Shown in pieces: positions 32,732-42,221 of a stretch of 64,000 nt of DNA. The stretch is from Amycolatopsis sp. CA-126428. Lineage in GTDB: Bacteria; Actinomycetota; Actinomycetes; Mycobacteriales; Pseudonocardiaceae. A program made the position numbers and the translations under genes. The notes below the pieces were generated by a model. That model was not told the origin of the DNA and did not search any database. It worked only from the letters and a program-made list of their open reading frames with translations. Positions within the stretch are counted from its first letter, which is position 1, and each line of letters starts with the position of its first letter. The stretch spans positions 124,001-188,000 of the forward strand of contig NZ_PPHF01000030.1 of assembly GCF_002904335.1 (NCBI RefSeq), read 5' to 3'.

Positions 32732-35644
32732 TCACGGCTCACCGCAGGCGCACCCCAGCGCCGAACGTTCTTCGCGCACTTCACCGGCTTCCGGCAGGTC
32801 GAGCGCGGCGAACTCGGCCTCGGCCGCGGCCCAGTGCGTGACGGCGCCTTCGTGGTCGCCCATGGCGTGCAGCGTCTCGGCGACACCGCGGTGGGCCCGG
32901 GCCCGGTAGGCGCGGTTCCCGCTGCCGTCGGCCAGGTCCAGCGCCGATTTGGCGGCGGTGAGCGCCTCCTGCCGGGCACCCCGGGCCAGCGCCGTCGCGC
33001 CGCGGTCGAGGTAGAGCTGGGTGCGCAGGTCGGCGTCCGGCACGTTCGCCGCCACGTCCCGGGCCTTGTCGTGGTAGCGGACGGCTTCGGCGAACCGGCC
33101 GCGCTGCCGGTGCACGTTCCCGAGGTTGTTGAGCGCGTAGGCCTCGACGCAGTGGTCGCCGACTTCGGCGGCGTGCCCGTGCGCGTCCGTGTAGCTGGTC
33201 AGCGCTTCGGTGAGCAGGCCGAGGCGTTCCTGCACGGACCCGAGGTTGTTGAGTGCGTGCGCGAGGCCCTGGACGTGGCCGATCTCCCGCAGCATCCGCG
33301 CGGCGGATTCGTGCCGGCGCAACGCGATCCGGAGGTTGCCGTGCAGTTCGTCGAGGTAGCCCAGCATGCTCAGCGCGTGGGCTTCGCCCCGCCGGTCTTC
33401 GGTCTGCTCGTACTTGGCCAGCGCGGCCTCGAGGTGGGCCATCGCCTGCTCGTGCCGGCCCAGTTCCATCGTCGGGATGGCGAGCGCGCACAGCGTCGCC
33501 GCTTCGCCGCGCGGGTCGCCGAGGCGGCGCCACTTGGGCAGCGCCTCGGCGGCGAGTTCGAGGGCCTCGGCGAGCTGCCCGCGCCGGTCGTGCGCGGTGG
33601 CCAGCCGCAGCAGCACGTGCGCTTGCCCGTAGTCGTTGCCCCGGTCGGCGGAGACGATCTTCCAGGCGAGTTCGAGCGTGCCGATCCAGTCCTCGAACTG
33701 GTTCGTCGTGTTGAAGTAGCGCCACAGCAGCACCGCCAGCCGCCAGGTGTGCTCGGGCAGCGCGTGCCCGGCGGCGTAGCGGATGGCGGCCACGACGTTG
33801 TCGCGTTCGCCGACGATCCACCGCAGCCCGGCCGCGGCGTCGGCGAACGTCGGCGTCACCGCGCAGGACCGGTCCGTCGTCGACGGCAGCTGCGCGCGGT
33901 CGAACGGGTAGGCGGCGCGAACCGCGGCCGCCAGCGTGACCAGGTAGTAGTCGAGCAGCCGCACGAGCGCGGGTTCGGACGCCGGCTCGCCGGCGGCGAA
34001 CTCCTTGAGCGGGTCGAGCAGCTGGTAGCGCTCGGGCGCGGCTTCCTCCAGCAGGCTGACCTCGTGGAGGTCGTCGAGCAGCTCCCGGGCTTCGGCGACG
34101 TCGCAGCCGGCCAGCGCCGCGCCGCCGGCGACGTCGACGTCCGGGCCGGGCAGGCCACCCAGCAGCCGGAACATGGCCCGCTGCGGTTCGCCGAGCTGCC
34201 GGTAGGACACCCGGACCGCGGCGACGCCGCCGTCCTCGCCCCATGGCCCGTTTTCTTCGAGCAGGCGCCGCAGGTGCTCCAGCGGCCAGCCGTCGTGCCG
34301 CCGGAACAGTGCGGCGGCCACGCGGATGGGCATCGGCAGGAAGCCGCACCGCCGGACCACCGCGGCGACCTCGGCGGTGCGGCCGCGCAGCCGCGCCGGG
34401 CCGGCCAGGGCGTGGAACAGCTCGGCCGCTTCCTCGGGCGGCAGCGGCGAGAGCCGGAGGTGTTCGCCGGTGTCGGCGTCCCCCATCCGCCGGCTGGTGA
34501 CGACGGCCAGGCAGCCGTCGGCTTCGGGCAGCAGCGGCCGGATCTGCTCCGGCGACGCGGCGTTGTCCAGCACGACCAGTGTGCGCGTGCCCCAGAGCGT
34601 CGCCTGGTAGAGCGTGACTTTCCGGCCGACGGTGGCCGGGATCTGCTCGGCGGGCACGCCGAGTTCGATCAGCAGCTCGCTGAGGGCATCGCCGACCTCG
34701 ACCGCGTCGACCCCGGGCGTGAACCCGTTCAGGCGGGCGAGGAGCTGGCCGTCGGGGAAGCGGTCCCGCAGCCGGTGGGCCGCCTCGATGGCCAAGCCGG
34801 ACTTGCCGGCCCCCGGAGCGCCGCTGATCCAGACCGCCCGCCGTCCGGCCGCGGCGGCCGCTTCGATCGTGGCGATCTCCGCGGCGCGCCCGGTGAACCC
34901 ACCGGGCCGGGACGGCAGCGAGCTGGGCGGATCACCCTGCTCGGCCCGCGCGGCGAGCTTGCGCAGCACCGGCCCGGGCGCCATCCGCAGGGCGGCGAGG
35001 GCGTCGCGGGTGCCGTGGAAGACGCGCAGGGCCGCGACCCGGTCGCCGCCGGCGATCAGCGCGCGCATGAGCAGTTCGGCGTGCTTCTGGCTGGCCGGAT
35101 CCGCTTGGACGAGCGGCCGCAGCCGGTCGCGCGCCGAGCGGTGGTCACCGGACTCCAGCTCGAGTTCGGCCAGGTCGCCGACGACGTCGGGGTAGCTCTC
35201 GTCCGGCGAGATGACCTCGGCCCCGCCGACGCGGTCGATGTCGATGTCTTCGAGGAACTTCCCGCGCCAGAGACCGGCGGCTTCGCGCAGCAGGGTGATC
35301 GCCCGGCGGGGGTCGTCGGCGCGGGCGTCCGCGGCGTCGGCGCGAAGCCGGTTGAATCGAGCGGTGTCGAGCTGGTCCTCGCCGAGCCGCAGCAGGTAGC
35401 CGGTGGGGGTGGTCTCGATGGTCGCGTCCCCGACGACGTCCCGCAGCCGCTTGATGTAGCTGCGCACCAGCGTGGGCTTGGCTTCGCGGTCGGCCCAGAC
35501 GATTTCGGCGAGGCGGGCGGGCGTCACGGGCTTGTTGGCGTGCAGGAGCAGCACGACGAGGACGAACCGCTGCTGCTGGTCGCCCAGCGGCACGGGCACG
35601 CCGTCGTGCCACGCCTCGAGCGGGCCGAGCATCCGAAACTCCAC
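32732..35644 (-). CDS. SARP/AfsR-type regulator with NB-ARC and TPR domains
   Basis: A 970-residue regulator read from GTG 35644. Residues 1 to about 92 form the OmpR-like winged helix (LGPLEAWHDGVPVPLG, KPTLVRSYIKRLRDVVG). About 97-240 is the bacterial transcriptional activation domain, 260-480 is the NB-ARC ATPase (P-loop GAPGAGKSG near 278-286, LVVLDNAAS as Walker B), and about 640-960 is a run of tetratricopeptide repeats (ALNNLGSVQERLG, ALNNLGNVHRQRG). Such proteins activate secondary-metabolite or developmental genes. The short secreted-peptide gene lies just beyond its 3' end; no target is obvious. Confidence 0.92.
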   Translation of the reverse strand: MEFRMLGPLEAWHDGVPVPLGDQQQRFVLVVLLLHANKPVTPARLAEIVWADREAKPTLVRSYIKRLRDVVGDATIETTPTGYLLRLGEDQLDTARFNRLRADAADARADDPRRAITLLREAAGLWRGKFLEDIDIDRVGGAEVISPDESYPDVVGDLAELELESGDHRSARDRLRPLVQADPASQKHAELLMRALIAGGDRVAALRVFHGTRDALAALRMAPGPVLRKLAARAEQGDPPSSLPSRPGGFTGRAAEIATIEAAAAAGRRAVWISGAPGAGKSGLAIEAAHRLRDRFPDGQLLARLNGFTPGVDAVEVGDALSELLIELGVPAEQIPATVGRKVTLYQATLWGTRTLVVLDNAASPEQIRPLLPEADGCLAVVTSRRMGDADTGEHLRLSPLPPEEAAELFHALAGPARLRGRTAEVAAVVRRCGFLPMPIRVAAALFRRHDGWPLEHLRRLLEENGPWGEDGGVAAVRVSYRQLGEPQRAMFRLLGGLPGPDVDVAGGAALAGCDVAEARELLDDLHEVSLLEEAAPERYQLLDPLKEFAAGEPASEPALVRLLDYYLVTLAAAVRAAYPFDRAQLPSTTDRSCAVTPTFADAAAGLRWIVGERDNVVAAIRYAAGHALPEHTWRLAVLLWRYFNTTNQFEDWIGTLELAWKIVSADRGNDYGQAHVLLRLATAHDRRGQLAEALELAAEALPKWRRLGDPRGEAATLCALAIPTMELGRHEQAMAHLEAALAKYEQTEDRRGEAHALSMLGYLDELHGNLRIALRRHESAARMLREIGHVQGLAHALNNLGSVQERLGLLTEALTSYTDAHGHAAEVGDHCVEAYALNNLGNVHRQRGRFAEAVRYHDKARDVAANVPDADLRTQLYLDRGATALARGARQEALTAAKSALDLADGSGNRAYRARAHRGVAETLHAMGDHEGAVTHWAAAEAEFAALDLPEAGEVREERSALGCACGEP

Positions 35645-35790
35645 GCGGCCTCCCCGGCGTCGGCTTGCTGTCGTCGTTGGATGTCGCGCGATCGGCCGCC
35701 GGGGTTTCGCAAATCCGCATTTCTTCCACGTTCGGTGCACGCGGGGTTGGCAAACTCCGCCGGTCGATCAGGGGTGAAGGAGAAACGGGT

Positions 35791-36441
35791 ATGGGGTCCG
35801 ACGTGTTGCCGTGTTACGTGGCCTGCGACGTCTCGCTGTCGATGGCCGACCACCTCGAGGAGCTGAAAACGGGGTTGCGCGAGTTCCGCGGAGCGGTCCA
35901 CGCGGACGCATCGGCGGCCGACCGCGTGTTCTGCAGCGTGATCGCCTTCGGCGAGCGGCCGCAGGTGGTCCAGTCCCTCCTCCCGATGGACGACCTGGCG
36001 GAGCTGCCCGAACCGCGCCGGTGCGCGGGCACGAACTTCGGCCCGCTGTTCACGTTCCTGCGTTCGGAGATCGACCGCGATGTGCTCGCGCTGGAGCGCC
36101 ACCGCCTGCAGGTCCACCGCCCCCTGGTGTTCTTCCTGTCCGACGGCCAGCCGACGGACCCGGTGACCTGGCCTTCTGCGTTCGCCTCGCTGACCGACCC
36201 GGCGTGGCCGCGCTGGCCCCGCGTGGTGACGTTCGGCTTGGGCGACGCGGACCAGGATGCCCTCGGCCGAATCGGAACGTTCCGCACGTACTTGAGCCGC
36301 GACGGCATCCACATGGGGACGGCGTTGATCGCCTCGGTGATGCACGTTCTGTCCACTTGCAGTCCACCGGCCGAACGCACCCTGTCCAAAAGGGGGTGGC
36401 CATGGAGACTCACTGAGGGAGAAGCCGGTGGACCGCGCTGA
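35791..36441 (+). CDS. vWA domain protein (TerY-like)
   Basis: A 216-residue von Willebrand A domain with an intact MIDAS (Asp13-x-Ser15-x-Ser17 in CDVSLSM), the strand VFFLSDGQPTD and RVVTFGLGDAD. It resembles the stand-alone TerY-type vWA proteins. Start at ATG 35791 behind AAGGAGAAAC. It overlaps the next gene by 14 bases, and an Mrr-type nuclease gene follows 58 bases later, so the three look like one operon. The vWA domain probably mediates metal-dependent protein assembly. Confidence 0.85.
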   Translation: MGSDVLPCYVACDVSLSMADHLEELKTGLREFRGAVHADASAADRVFCSVIAFGERPQVVQSLLPMDDLAELPEPRRCAGTNFGPLFTFLRSEIDRDVLALERHRLQVHRPLVFFLSDGQPTDPVTWPSAFASLTDPAWPRWPRVVTFGLGDADQDALGRIGTFRTYLSRDGIHMGTALIASVMHVLSTCSPPAERTLSKRGWPWRLTEGEAGGPR

Positions 36442-37276
36442 CTTGGTCCGGGAGTTGAAGACCCTGCGCAAGGGCCGAGCCTTGGCGGGCCGCGTCGAGC
36501 AGCGAGTGGGGCCGGCCCTGCGGTCGGCGTGCGAGGTGTCGGACGCGGACGGGATGGTGACGATCCGGGCGAAGGTGACGGCCCGGCTGTCGGAGCTGTC
36601 TGCGCAGTTGCCCGAGGACCTCCGCTTGGCGGCACTGGCGGCCTTCGCGATCACCCCGGAGGCCCGCCAGCCGCTGTACCAGGAGCGAATGCGCTGGGCG
36701 GCAGCTCGGGTAGACCGCGACCCGCGCACAGTCCGGCGGCGCGTGGACGAGGCGATCGAGCTGCTGGCGGAGCTGGCTGCGTCGGCCACTTCGTCGCCGG
36801 ACGAGTGGCACACCTTGTCGTTGACGCTGGCGTTGGTGCTCGAGGAGTCGTGTGTGTTCGAGCAGCACCGGGTGGTGGCCGATCAGGACGGCCTTCGTTC
36901 GTTCGAGCTGGCTTTGTCTTCGCCTTCGGGCTCGGTGCTGTACGGAGGGACGCTTTCGGAGGGCACGGTGGAACTGCCATCACTCCTTCACCGCGGGGAG
37001 TCCTGGGAATTCGCGGCGGTGTTCAAGGTGGAGCCGGCTTTGCAGATGGTCTACGTCCCGCGGCACCGGTGTGAGGTGTTCGACCTGCGGGTGCGGTTCG
37101 GCAAGGAGTCCCCACCGGAGGTGCTCGCGCTGGATGGCGCATTCGAGAGGGACATCGCGGACCCGGGCTACCGGGGGCGGGCGCAGCAGGTGGACGCGGC
37201 GGGGGAGGTCCACCTGCAGTTCCGCCACCTCACGCCGGGGCTGGTGTACGGGGCCCGGTGGGCGGATCAGCCGTGA
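36428..37276 (+). CDS. uncharacterised protein linked to the vWA and Mrr genes
   Basis: A 282-residue protein from GTG 36428, overlapping the vWA gene by 14 bases. The N-terminal 120 residues are helical (RKGRALAGRVEQRVGPAL; RVDRDPRTVRRRVDEAIELL is HTH-like). The C-terminal 130 residues form an all-beta domain with paired-strand motifs (YVPRHRCEVFDLRVRFG, then GEVHLQFRHLTPGLVYGARW). I recall similar C-terminal domains in other Streptomyces proteins but cannot name the family. Context suggests a sensor or adaptor in a vWA/nuclease defence module. Confidence 0.75.
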   Translation: MDRADLVRELKTLRKGRALAGRVEQRVGPALRSACEVSDADGMVTIRAKVTARLSELSAQLPEDLRLAALAAFAITPEARQPLYQERMRWAAARVDRDPRTVRRRVDEAIELLAELAASATSSPDEWHTLSLTLALVLEESCVFEQHRVVADQDGLRSFELALSSPSGSVLYGGTLSEGTVELPSLLHRGESWEFAAVFKVEPALQMVYVPRHRCEVFDLRVRFGKESPPEVLALDGAFERDIADPGYRGRAQQVDAAGEVHLQFRHLTPGLVYGARWADQP

Positions 37277-37334
37277 GCCTTCATGCGACGATGGACCGCC
37301 GCACTGGAGGATCGAAGGACTGGGAAGCCGATCG

Positions 37335-38222
37335 GTGACCATCGTAGGTACAGACGTGGAGATTCCGTCGGCGCGCTCGCTGGTCTGGCCGGTCGTGCGC
37401 GCGCTGCGGGAGCTGGGTGGCTCGGGGCGGATCGACGAGATCGACGACAAGGTCGCCCAGCTCGAAGGCTTCACCGACGAGCAGCAGCAGTTCGACGGCC
37501 GCAACGGGCTGGAGCTTCCGTACCGGCTGCGCTGGGCTCGCACGATGGCGAAGAAACGCGGTCTGGTCGAAATCGTCAGCCGGGGCGTGTGGGCGCTCAC
37601 CAAGGACGGCAAAGAGGTCGACCAGGAGGAGGTCAAGCGCCGGCGCGTGATGCACGCGTCCGACCGCAGGAGAAGCGCCATGCCGGAGGGCACGTCGGTC
37701 TCCTCTGAGGCGAGCGACGAAGCCGAGGTCGTGGACGTTCTCGATGGCGACGACGATGCCGGACAGGCCTGGCAGGCCACGGCGCTGGTCGCGCTCCAAG
37801 CGATGACGCCGGACGCTTTCGAGCGGCTGTGCCAACGTCTCCTGCGCCAAGCCGGGTTCATCAACGTCGCCGTCACCGGCCGCACCGGCGACGGCGGGAT
37901 CGACGGCGTCGGAACCTACCGCATGTCGCTGGTCTCCTTCCCGGTCTTCTTCCAATGCAAGCGCTACGTCGGTTCGGTCGGGTCTTCGCAGGTCCGCGAC
38001 TTCCGCGGAGCGATGATCGGCCGCGGCGAGAAGGGCTTGCTCATCACCACCGGCACGTTCACCTCGGCGGCTCGCGCGGAAGCCACCCGCGACGGCGCCC
38101 CGCCGCTCGACCTCATCGACGGCGAGGAACTCGTGGAGCTGTTGCGCGAGCACAAGCTGGGCATTTCCACCGAACTGGTCGAGCAGGTCACCGTGCACCC
38201 GGAATTCTTCGACTCGATCTGA
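37335..38222 (+). CDS. Mrr-type restriction endonuclease
   Basis: A 295-residue protein from GTG 37335. Residues about 8-105 are an Mrr_N winged-helix (VVRALRELGGSGRIDEIDDK, LVEIVSRGVWALT), then an acidic linker, then the Mrr catalytic domain: DAFERLCQRLLRQAGF, GDGGIDG with Asp190, and FFQCKRY with Gln207-x-Lys209, the PD-(D/E)xK core. Such enzymes cleave modified DNA without a partner methylase (type IV). It is third in a vWA/unknown/Mrr set and ends 10 bases from the convergent SEFIR gene. Confidence 0.9.
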   Translation: MTIVGTDVEIPSARSLVWPVVRALRELGGSGRIDEIDDKVAQLEGFTDEQQQFDGRNGLELPYRLRWARTMAKKRGLVEIVSRGVWALTKDGKEVDQEEVKRRRVMHASDRRRSAMPEGTSVSSEASDEAEVVDVLDGDDDAGQAWQATALVALQAMTPDAFERLCQRLLRQAGFINVAVTGRTGDGGIDGVGTYRMSLVSFPVFFQCKRYVGSVGSSQVRDFRGAMIGRGEKGLLITTGTFTSAARAEATRDGAPPLDLIDGEELVELLREHKLGISTELVEQVTVHPEFFDSI

Positions 38223-38232
38223 GCGGCGAGGC

Positions 38233-40619
38233 TCAATCGAACTGCCAGCTCCGCCGTTCGGTCACCCGAATCGTGGTCAACAGGGTCTCGACACCCTGCG
38301 GGGTGAAATCGCGCACGGTGTAGTAGTCCTCGCTTTCCGGGCCGAGGAAGATCGGGATGCCCAGGCGCGACTGCCCCGGCAAGATCACCGGTAGCACGTA
38401 CTTCGCCCACTCGGGGTGGCGTTGGTAAAGCGTCTGAAGCGCGGTGAGTTCACTGCGCAGGCCCGGGTGGCGACCGCCGTCCCCCGAACCGTCGCCGACC
38501 CTGCGGCACATCGGTGATGCGAGCACGAGGACGAAGTCGCACTCCTGGAAATTGTGCAGGGCCCAGTGCTGCCAGTTCTGCCTCGGTCCGGTGTAGAGCT
38601 GGTCCATGTGGACCCGGAGCCCCTCAGCCGTCAAGATGTCGGCCAGCCTCTTGGCGTCGGCTTTGAACCGGGGTGTTCGTGGGCGTAGCAGAGGAAAACC
38701 GACCGGGTGCCGTCGACCGGCCGCACTTCCCCGTCGGCTGTGACCGATGTCCGGATGGCGGGAGAAGCATGACTCTCCGCCGAGTCGCGCGGTGGTTCGG
38801 CAGCCGGTTCGCCGCCGAGGGCACCGATCTGCAGGAGGTGCACCAGGAAGCCGGCCGCCGACTTGGCGGCCGTGGCCTGGGACTCGTCGGTGGCCTGCCG
38901 CCCCCAACCGGCGATGCCCTTGATGATGATCCAATCCACTTTGCTTCTAGCCGCCGCGGCGTAAACGCCGGTGCCTTCCATTTCGGCACCCAGCGCGTCC
39001 GGCTCGCGTTCGCGCAACTGCCGCCCGTATTCCGGCGAATCGACCGCGACGTTTTCCGACAGCAGGATCCCGAAATGCACGCGGGCACCGGGCCAGTCCA
39101 CGGTGGCCGCGCGGCAGCGATCCAGCAGGACGCCGGGTGACACGCGGTCGCCCCGGACGAACTCGGCCGACGCGCCGTCGACCGCTTGCACGACCTTGGT
39201 CCAGTTCAGGTTGCGCAGCTGGGTGGGGACGAGAAGGTCGCCGATCCGCTGCTCGCCCTCCCGGAGACCGAAGCAGGTGCCCGCGAGCACGACGTAGTCC
39301 GGAGAGCTGCCGGTGATCAGGTCGTTGGCGGTCAGCATCATCGCACCCGGCGACTCGATGCCCTGCTCACTCTGCGCCAAGAGCACGTGCGATCCGGCGA
39401 CCGAGCCGAGGTCGAAGATCGTGTGGTGCTTCGAGAACGTCCGCCTCGGCGTCGAGTTCCCGTTGGACTTGCGGACGCTTTCGATGACCGCGTCCCGCTC
39501 GACCGTACTGGCGACGAGCACCAGTGTGGTCGTCGCGTGTGCCACTGCTGCGGCGCTCACTTTCTCGATCTCCTTTTTGCGCCAGCGCGTGTACCGGACG
39601 GCGGTGACGCCCAACGTCACCACGACCACAAGGATCAGCACGCGGAGTTCCGGGCCGAGGAAACGTGCCTGGGTCGACACCGGTGCCAGGCCCGGCGGAT
39701 CGGTCCAGAAGTACTGGTAGAACAGCCAGTAGAGAGCGCGACCGTAGGTCGACGGCTGTCCCGTGCAGTCCTGTTCGCCGCACACCGCCTGTTCCCAGCC
39801 GGCGATCATCCCGGCCATCAAGAACGGGAGGCCGACCGTGACGGCGGCCAGCAGGGTGACTCCGCCGAGCGGTCGCGCGTCCGGAACCGGAAGCCGTCGC
39901 CGGGCCGAGCGGTGCACCACCAGCACACCCGAGTTCTCGGAGCCGAGCGGTGCGGTGGCGTCCCGGATGGCCGCCAGGGTGTCGGATCCGGTGACGCCGG
40001 ATTCCTGGACCAGCACGCTCTCGCCCCAGCCGTGCAGGGCTCGCATCCCGTCGCCGGCCGCCGTCGCGTCGCGGATGTGGCACAACGGCACGGACCAGTG
40101 CTCGTCGAGATAGGCGTCGATCGCGCTGTTGTCGTGCTTCCACCTGGCGGGTTCCACGACGCCGAACAGCCACCGCAAGCCGCCCAGCGTCACCAGGACG
40201 ACCATCACCACGGCGACGGTCATGTCGAGGACGACCAACAGGAGTCCGGCCATCCTGGTGGACGCCGTGGGCACCAGAGCCAGCCCGGCGGCGGCCACCA
40301 TCAGGACCGCGAGCGGGGCGAACCACACCAGGAGTTCCCAATAGTGGTCGAGGAAACGCAGCCGGCGGGCCGCGCGGTTCGGTGGCCGGTGCTCGCTCGG
40401 CGGTTCGAGCAGCGCGAAGCAGTCGGTCGCCGACCACCACAGCCGCCCGGCCCGAGCCGCCAGGAAGAGCTGCACGGCAAGCGGCGGCCGGCTGCGCAGC
40501 ACGCCCGACAACCCCCGCGGCCGCACGCTGTTGAGGACGGTCTTTCCGCGTGTGGACCCCAGCGCCGCGTGTGCGGCGGCCCGGCACTCGCGGAACGACA
40601 GGTCGTGCCGTTCGAACAC
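38233..40619 (-). pseudogene. frameshifted membrane protein with nucleoside-phosphorylase-like and SEFIR domains
   Basis: The first 640 or so residues read from GTG 40619. They hold membrane helices near 92-115, 122-152, 250-275 and 320-340, then a phosphorylase-superfamily domain (about 355-590; LAGTCFGLREGEQRIGDLL, GAEMEGTGVYAAAARS, IIIKGIAGWG). The SEFIR domain begins as RSVFLCYAHEH and then runs off-frame. It resumes one frame over as RFKADAKRLADILTAEG and continues to VTERRSWQFD. One extra C in the CCCC run at 38670-38673 restores the whole domain. SEFIR proteins can act in anti-phage defence by depleting NAD. The break may be a real mutation, phase variation or a sequencing error. Confidence 0.82.
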
Positions 40620-40720
40620 GGATCCAGCATGTCATCACCGCGAGCCGGACATCGGCCAGTCGCGGATTTGTTGCGTGTGAGGGAGAAGCGCATTGTCGGA
40701 GAACGTGCGCTCGGTGAAGG

Positions 40721-40770
40721 TGCCCCCGGCAGGATTCGAACCTGCGACACCCGCTTTAGGAGAGCAGGCA
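40721..40770 (-). other. 3' half of a tRNA-Arg(CCU): putative attachment site (att)
   Basis: On the minus strand this reads as anticodon loop CTCCTAA (anticodon CCU at 40758-40760), anticodon stem AGCGG, variable bases, T-arm GCAGG-TTCGAAT-CCTGC (40745-40729) and acceptor strand CGGGGGC plus discriminator A (to 40721). The 5' half of the tRNA (GCCCCCG acceptor, D-arm) is missing upstream. Such 3' tRNA fragments are left at the distal end of elements that integrate into tRNA genes. The orientation puts the element to the right and the intact tRNA beyond the window. Confidence 0.8.
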
Positions 40771-40982
40771 ACAGCGGTTACGGTGGCCTCTACCTGCAAC
40801 TTTGTCCACACGATTCTCTGTGGTGTCCTCCTGAACATCGCCAGGCAGCAGCGTTTCGGGTCATGAAATGGGTCACGAGATCCCGGCTTGGCGCCCGGGC
40901 GTGTCGCGGTCTTCAAGGTTCCACGCCGGCGGGCGCCGTGCTCCCCGGTCGTCTACTCCCGGGCAGCGACGTGGATCACGCC
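40771..40982. other. non-coding segment beside the att site
   Basis: Together with 40620-40720 this makes 363 bases without a gene. It carries CCACA-N8-TGTGG (40806-40823) and other short repeats that could be integrase arm sites, but no convincing ORF. A 93-codon minus frame crossing the tRNA fragment is rejected as a gene. Confidence 0.4.
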
Positions 40983-41237
40983 TCAGGTCTCGGCAGGTGG
41001 AGTCATCGTGGTGAAGTCGGCCGTGTCGACGACGCTGTTGCTGGTAACGGCGGCCTGCTCGATGTCGTCGATTGCGCGCGCCGGGACGATGATGCGGTTC
41101 CGGACTCTGACGGCGGGGAAATCGCCTGCCTGAATTGCTCGGTAGAGGGTCATGGATGACAGGTTCAGCATCGCTGCCGCCTCGCCGACGCGGTAGAACC
41201 GTGGCCGGTCGAGTTCGCGAGCTATTTGAGGATCCAT
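40983..41237 (-). CDS. excisionase-like MerR/HTH_17 DNA-binding protein
   Basis: An 84-residue protein from ATG 41235-41237. The core RFYRVGEAAAMLNLSSMTLYRAI with IIVPARAIDDIEQ is a typical helix-turn-helix of the excisionase/HTH_17 type. Its place next to the tRNA-fragment attachment site fits an Xis (recombination directionality factor), but no integrase gene is in the window. A longer start at 41327 would overlap the sigma-like gene and is disfavoured. Confidence 0.75.
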   Translation of the reverse strand: MDPQIARELDRPRFYRVGEAAAMLNLSSMTLYRAIQAGDFPAVRVRNRIIVPARAIDDIEQAAVTSNSVVDTADFTTMTPPAET

Positions 41238-41323
41238 GGAATTGGCTTTCTGGAGTGAAACGGAGAGGTCTTCGTCGCTGGTGGTGTCGGCGGCCAGACT
41301 TGGCCACCGACACCACCAGGGGT

Positions 41324-42061
41324 TCATGCAGCGGCGGAATGGCGAGTGAGGGCCTCTGTCAGTCGTCGCTCGGCTCGTGACAGTTGTTGCCGGAATTGGT
41401 AGGAGGAGACGCCGCGTTCGTGGGCGACGGATGCGGCACCCTCGCCGTCGAGCCGTACTCGTCCGATGAGGCTGGCTTCGTCTTCGGTCAGGGTGTCGTC
41501 TTTCACGGCTTGCGCCAGGACAAGGTCCGGATGTCCGGTCATCCTGGCTCGGTACCTGACGAACGTGCTCTCGTCGTAGGTGGAGCGTGTTCCGTTGATC
41601 CGGTCTTCCTTGCCGCGAGCCTCCAGCCCGTAGCGATGGACCATGAACCGCAGGGACGAGTAGAGCATCGGCTTGTCGGGATCCAGCGAGTTCAGCGCCT
41701 GGAGAAACCCTTCGACGATCTCGGCGTCGAAGTCGGCGATATCGCCGCGGAAGTTGCGGGCGATGCTGCCGGCGACCTTCTTCAGGCCCGGCATCATCAA
41801 CCCGAGTGCTGCGGTGGTCCAGGGGTCGCCCTGTTCCTGCGCGCGTCGTACGACCTCGCTCCAGACGGCGTTCTTCACCTGGTTGCTGGTCTGGCGCTTG
41901 AGGAGCGTGATCCGGAGTTCGTCCAGGGGGATCGGCCGGTCGGGGAGGCCGAAGCCGATGACGCGTCCGTCGAGCGACAGCGAGGTCGGCTGCGCGGTCA
42001 GCTCGTTGAACCGTCGTTCGATGATCTCCAGCGAGGTGAGCGACCGCTGATGGTCAGGCAT
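41324..42061 (-). CDS. sigma-70-like protein
   Basis: A 245-residue protein from ATG 42059-42061, preceded by AAGGAAGG. The middle (DFDAEIVEGFLQALNSLD) resembles sigma region 2, and the C-terminus (TEDEASLIGRVRLDGEGAA, HERGVSSYQFRQQLSRAERRL) is a sigma region 4-type HTH. Such sigma-like proteins are common in actinomycete integrative elements and probably control element genes. It is co-oriented with the Xis-like gene and divergent from a DUF6907-type gene. Confidence 0.7.
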   Translation of the reverse strand: MPDHQRSLTSLEIIERRFNELTAQPTSLSLDGRVIGFGLPDRPIPLDELRITLLKRQTSNQVKNAVWSEVVRRAQEQGDPWTTAALGLMMPGLKKVAGSIARNFRGDIADFDAEIVEGFLQALNSLDPDKPMLYSSLRFMVHRYGLEARGKEDRINGTRSTYDESTFVRYRARMTGHPDLVLAQAVKDDTLTEDEASLIGRVRLDGEGAASVAHERGVSSYQFRQQLSRAERRLTEALTRHSAAA

Positions 42062-42221
42062 TGCGTTGCCTTCCTTGTCGGGGGAGGTCGACACCCCCTA
42101 ATACGGAATCTGCGGCGTGATCATGAAAGGAACCACTCGATTGTGCGACACCTGCATGGCGTGTCGCTCCGCCGTATTGCTCGATCGTTTGTCTACGTCC
42201 TCTGCGTTGAAGGAGAACTGT
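42062..42221. promoter_or_regulatory. divergent promoter region with inverted repeats
   Basis: The 160 bases between the sigma-like gene and the DUF6907-type gene contain GCGACAC/GTGTCGC (42145-42151, 42161-42167) nested inside AATACGG/CCGTATT (42100-42106, 42172-42178). These could be operators for an element regulator. Function is inferred. Confidence 0.4.

Noticed and set aside
32711..35866. Plus-strand frame of about 1,050 codons opposite the SARP gene
   Set aside because: Same artefact; the minus strand has clear wHTH, BTAD, NB-ARC and TPR motifs.
40721..40800. Intact tRNA gene
   Set aside because: The 5' acceptor strand and D-arm are absent upstream of the anticodon stem.
40635..40916. 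Minus-strand ORF of 93 codons across the tRNA fragment
   Set aside because: Its middle (AGVAGSNPAGGT) is simply translated tRNA sequence.
39186..41159. Plus-strand frame spanning the membrane SEFIR gene and the tRNA fragment
   Set aside because: It crosses a tRNA remnant and a gene boundary, with a His/Arg/Gln-rich composition.
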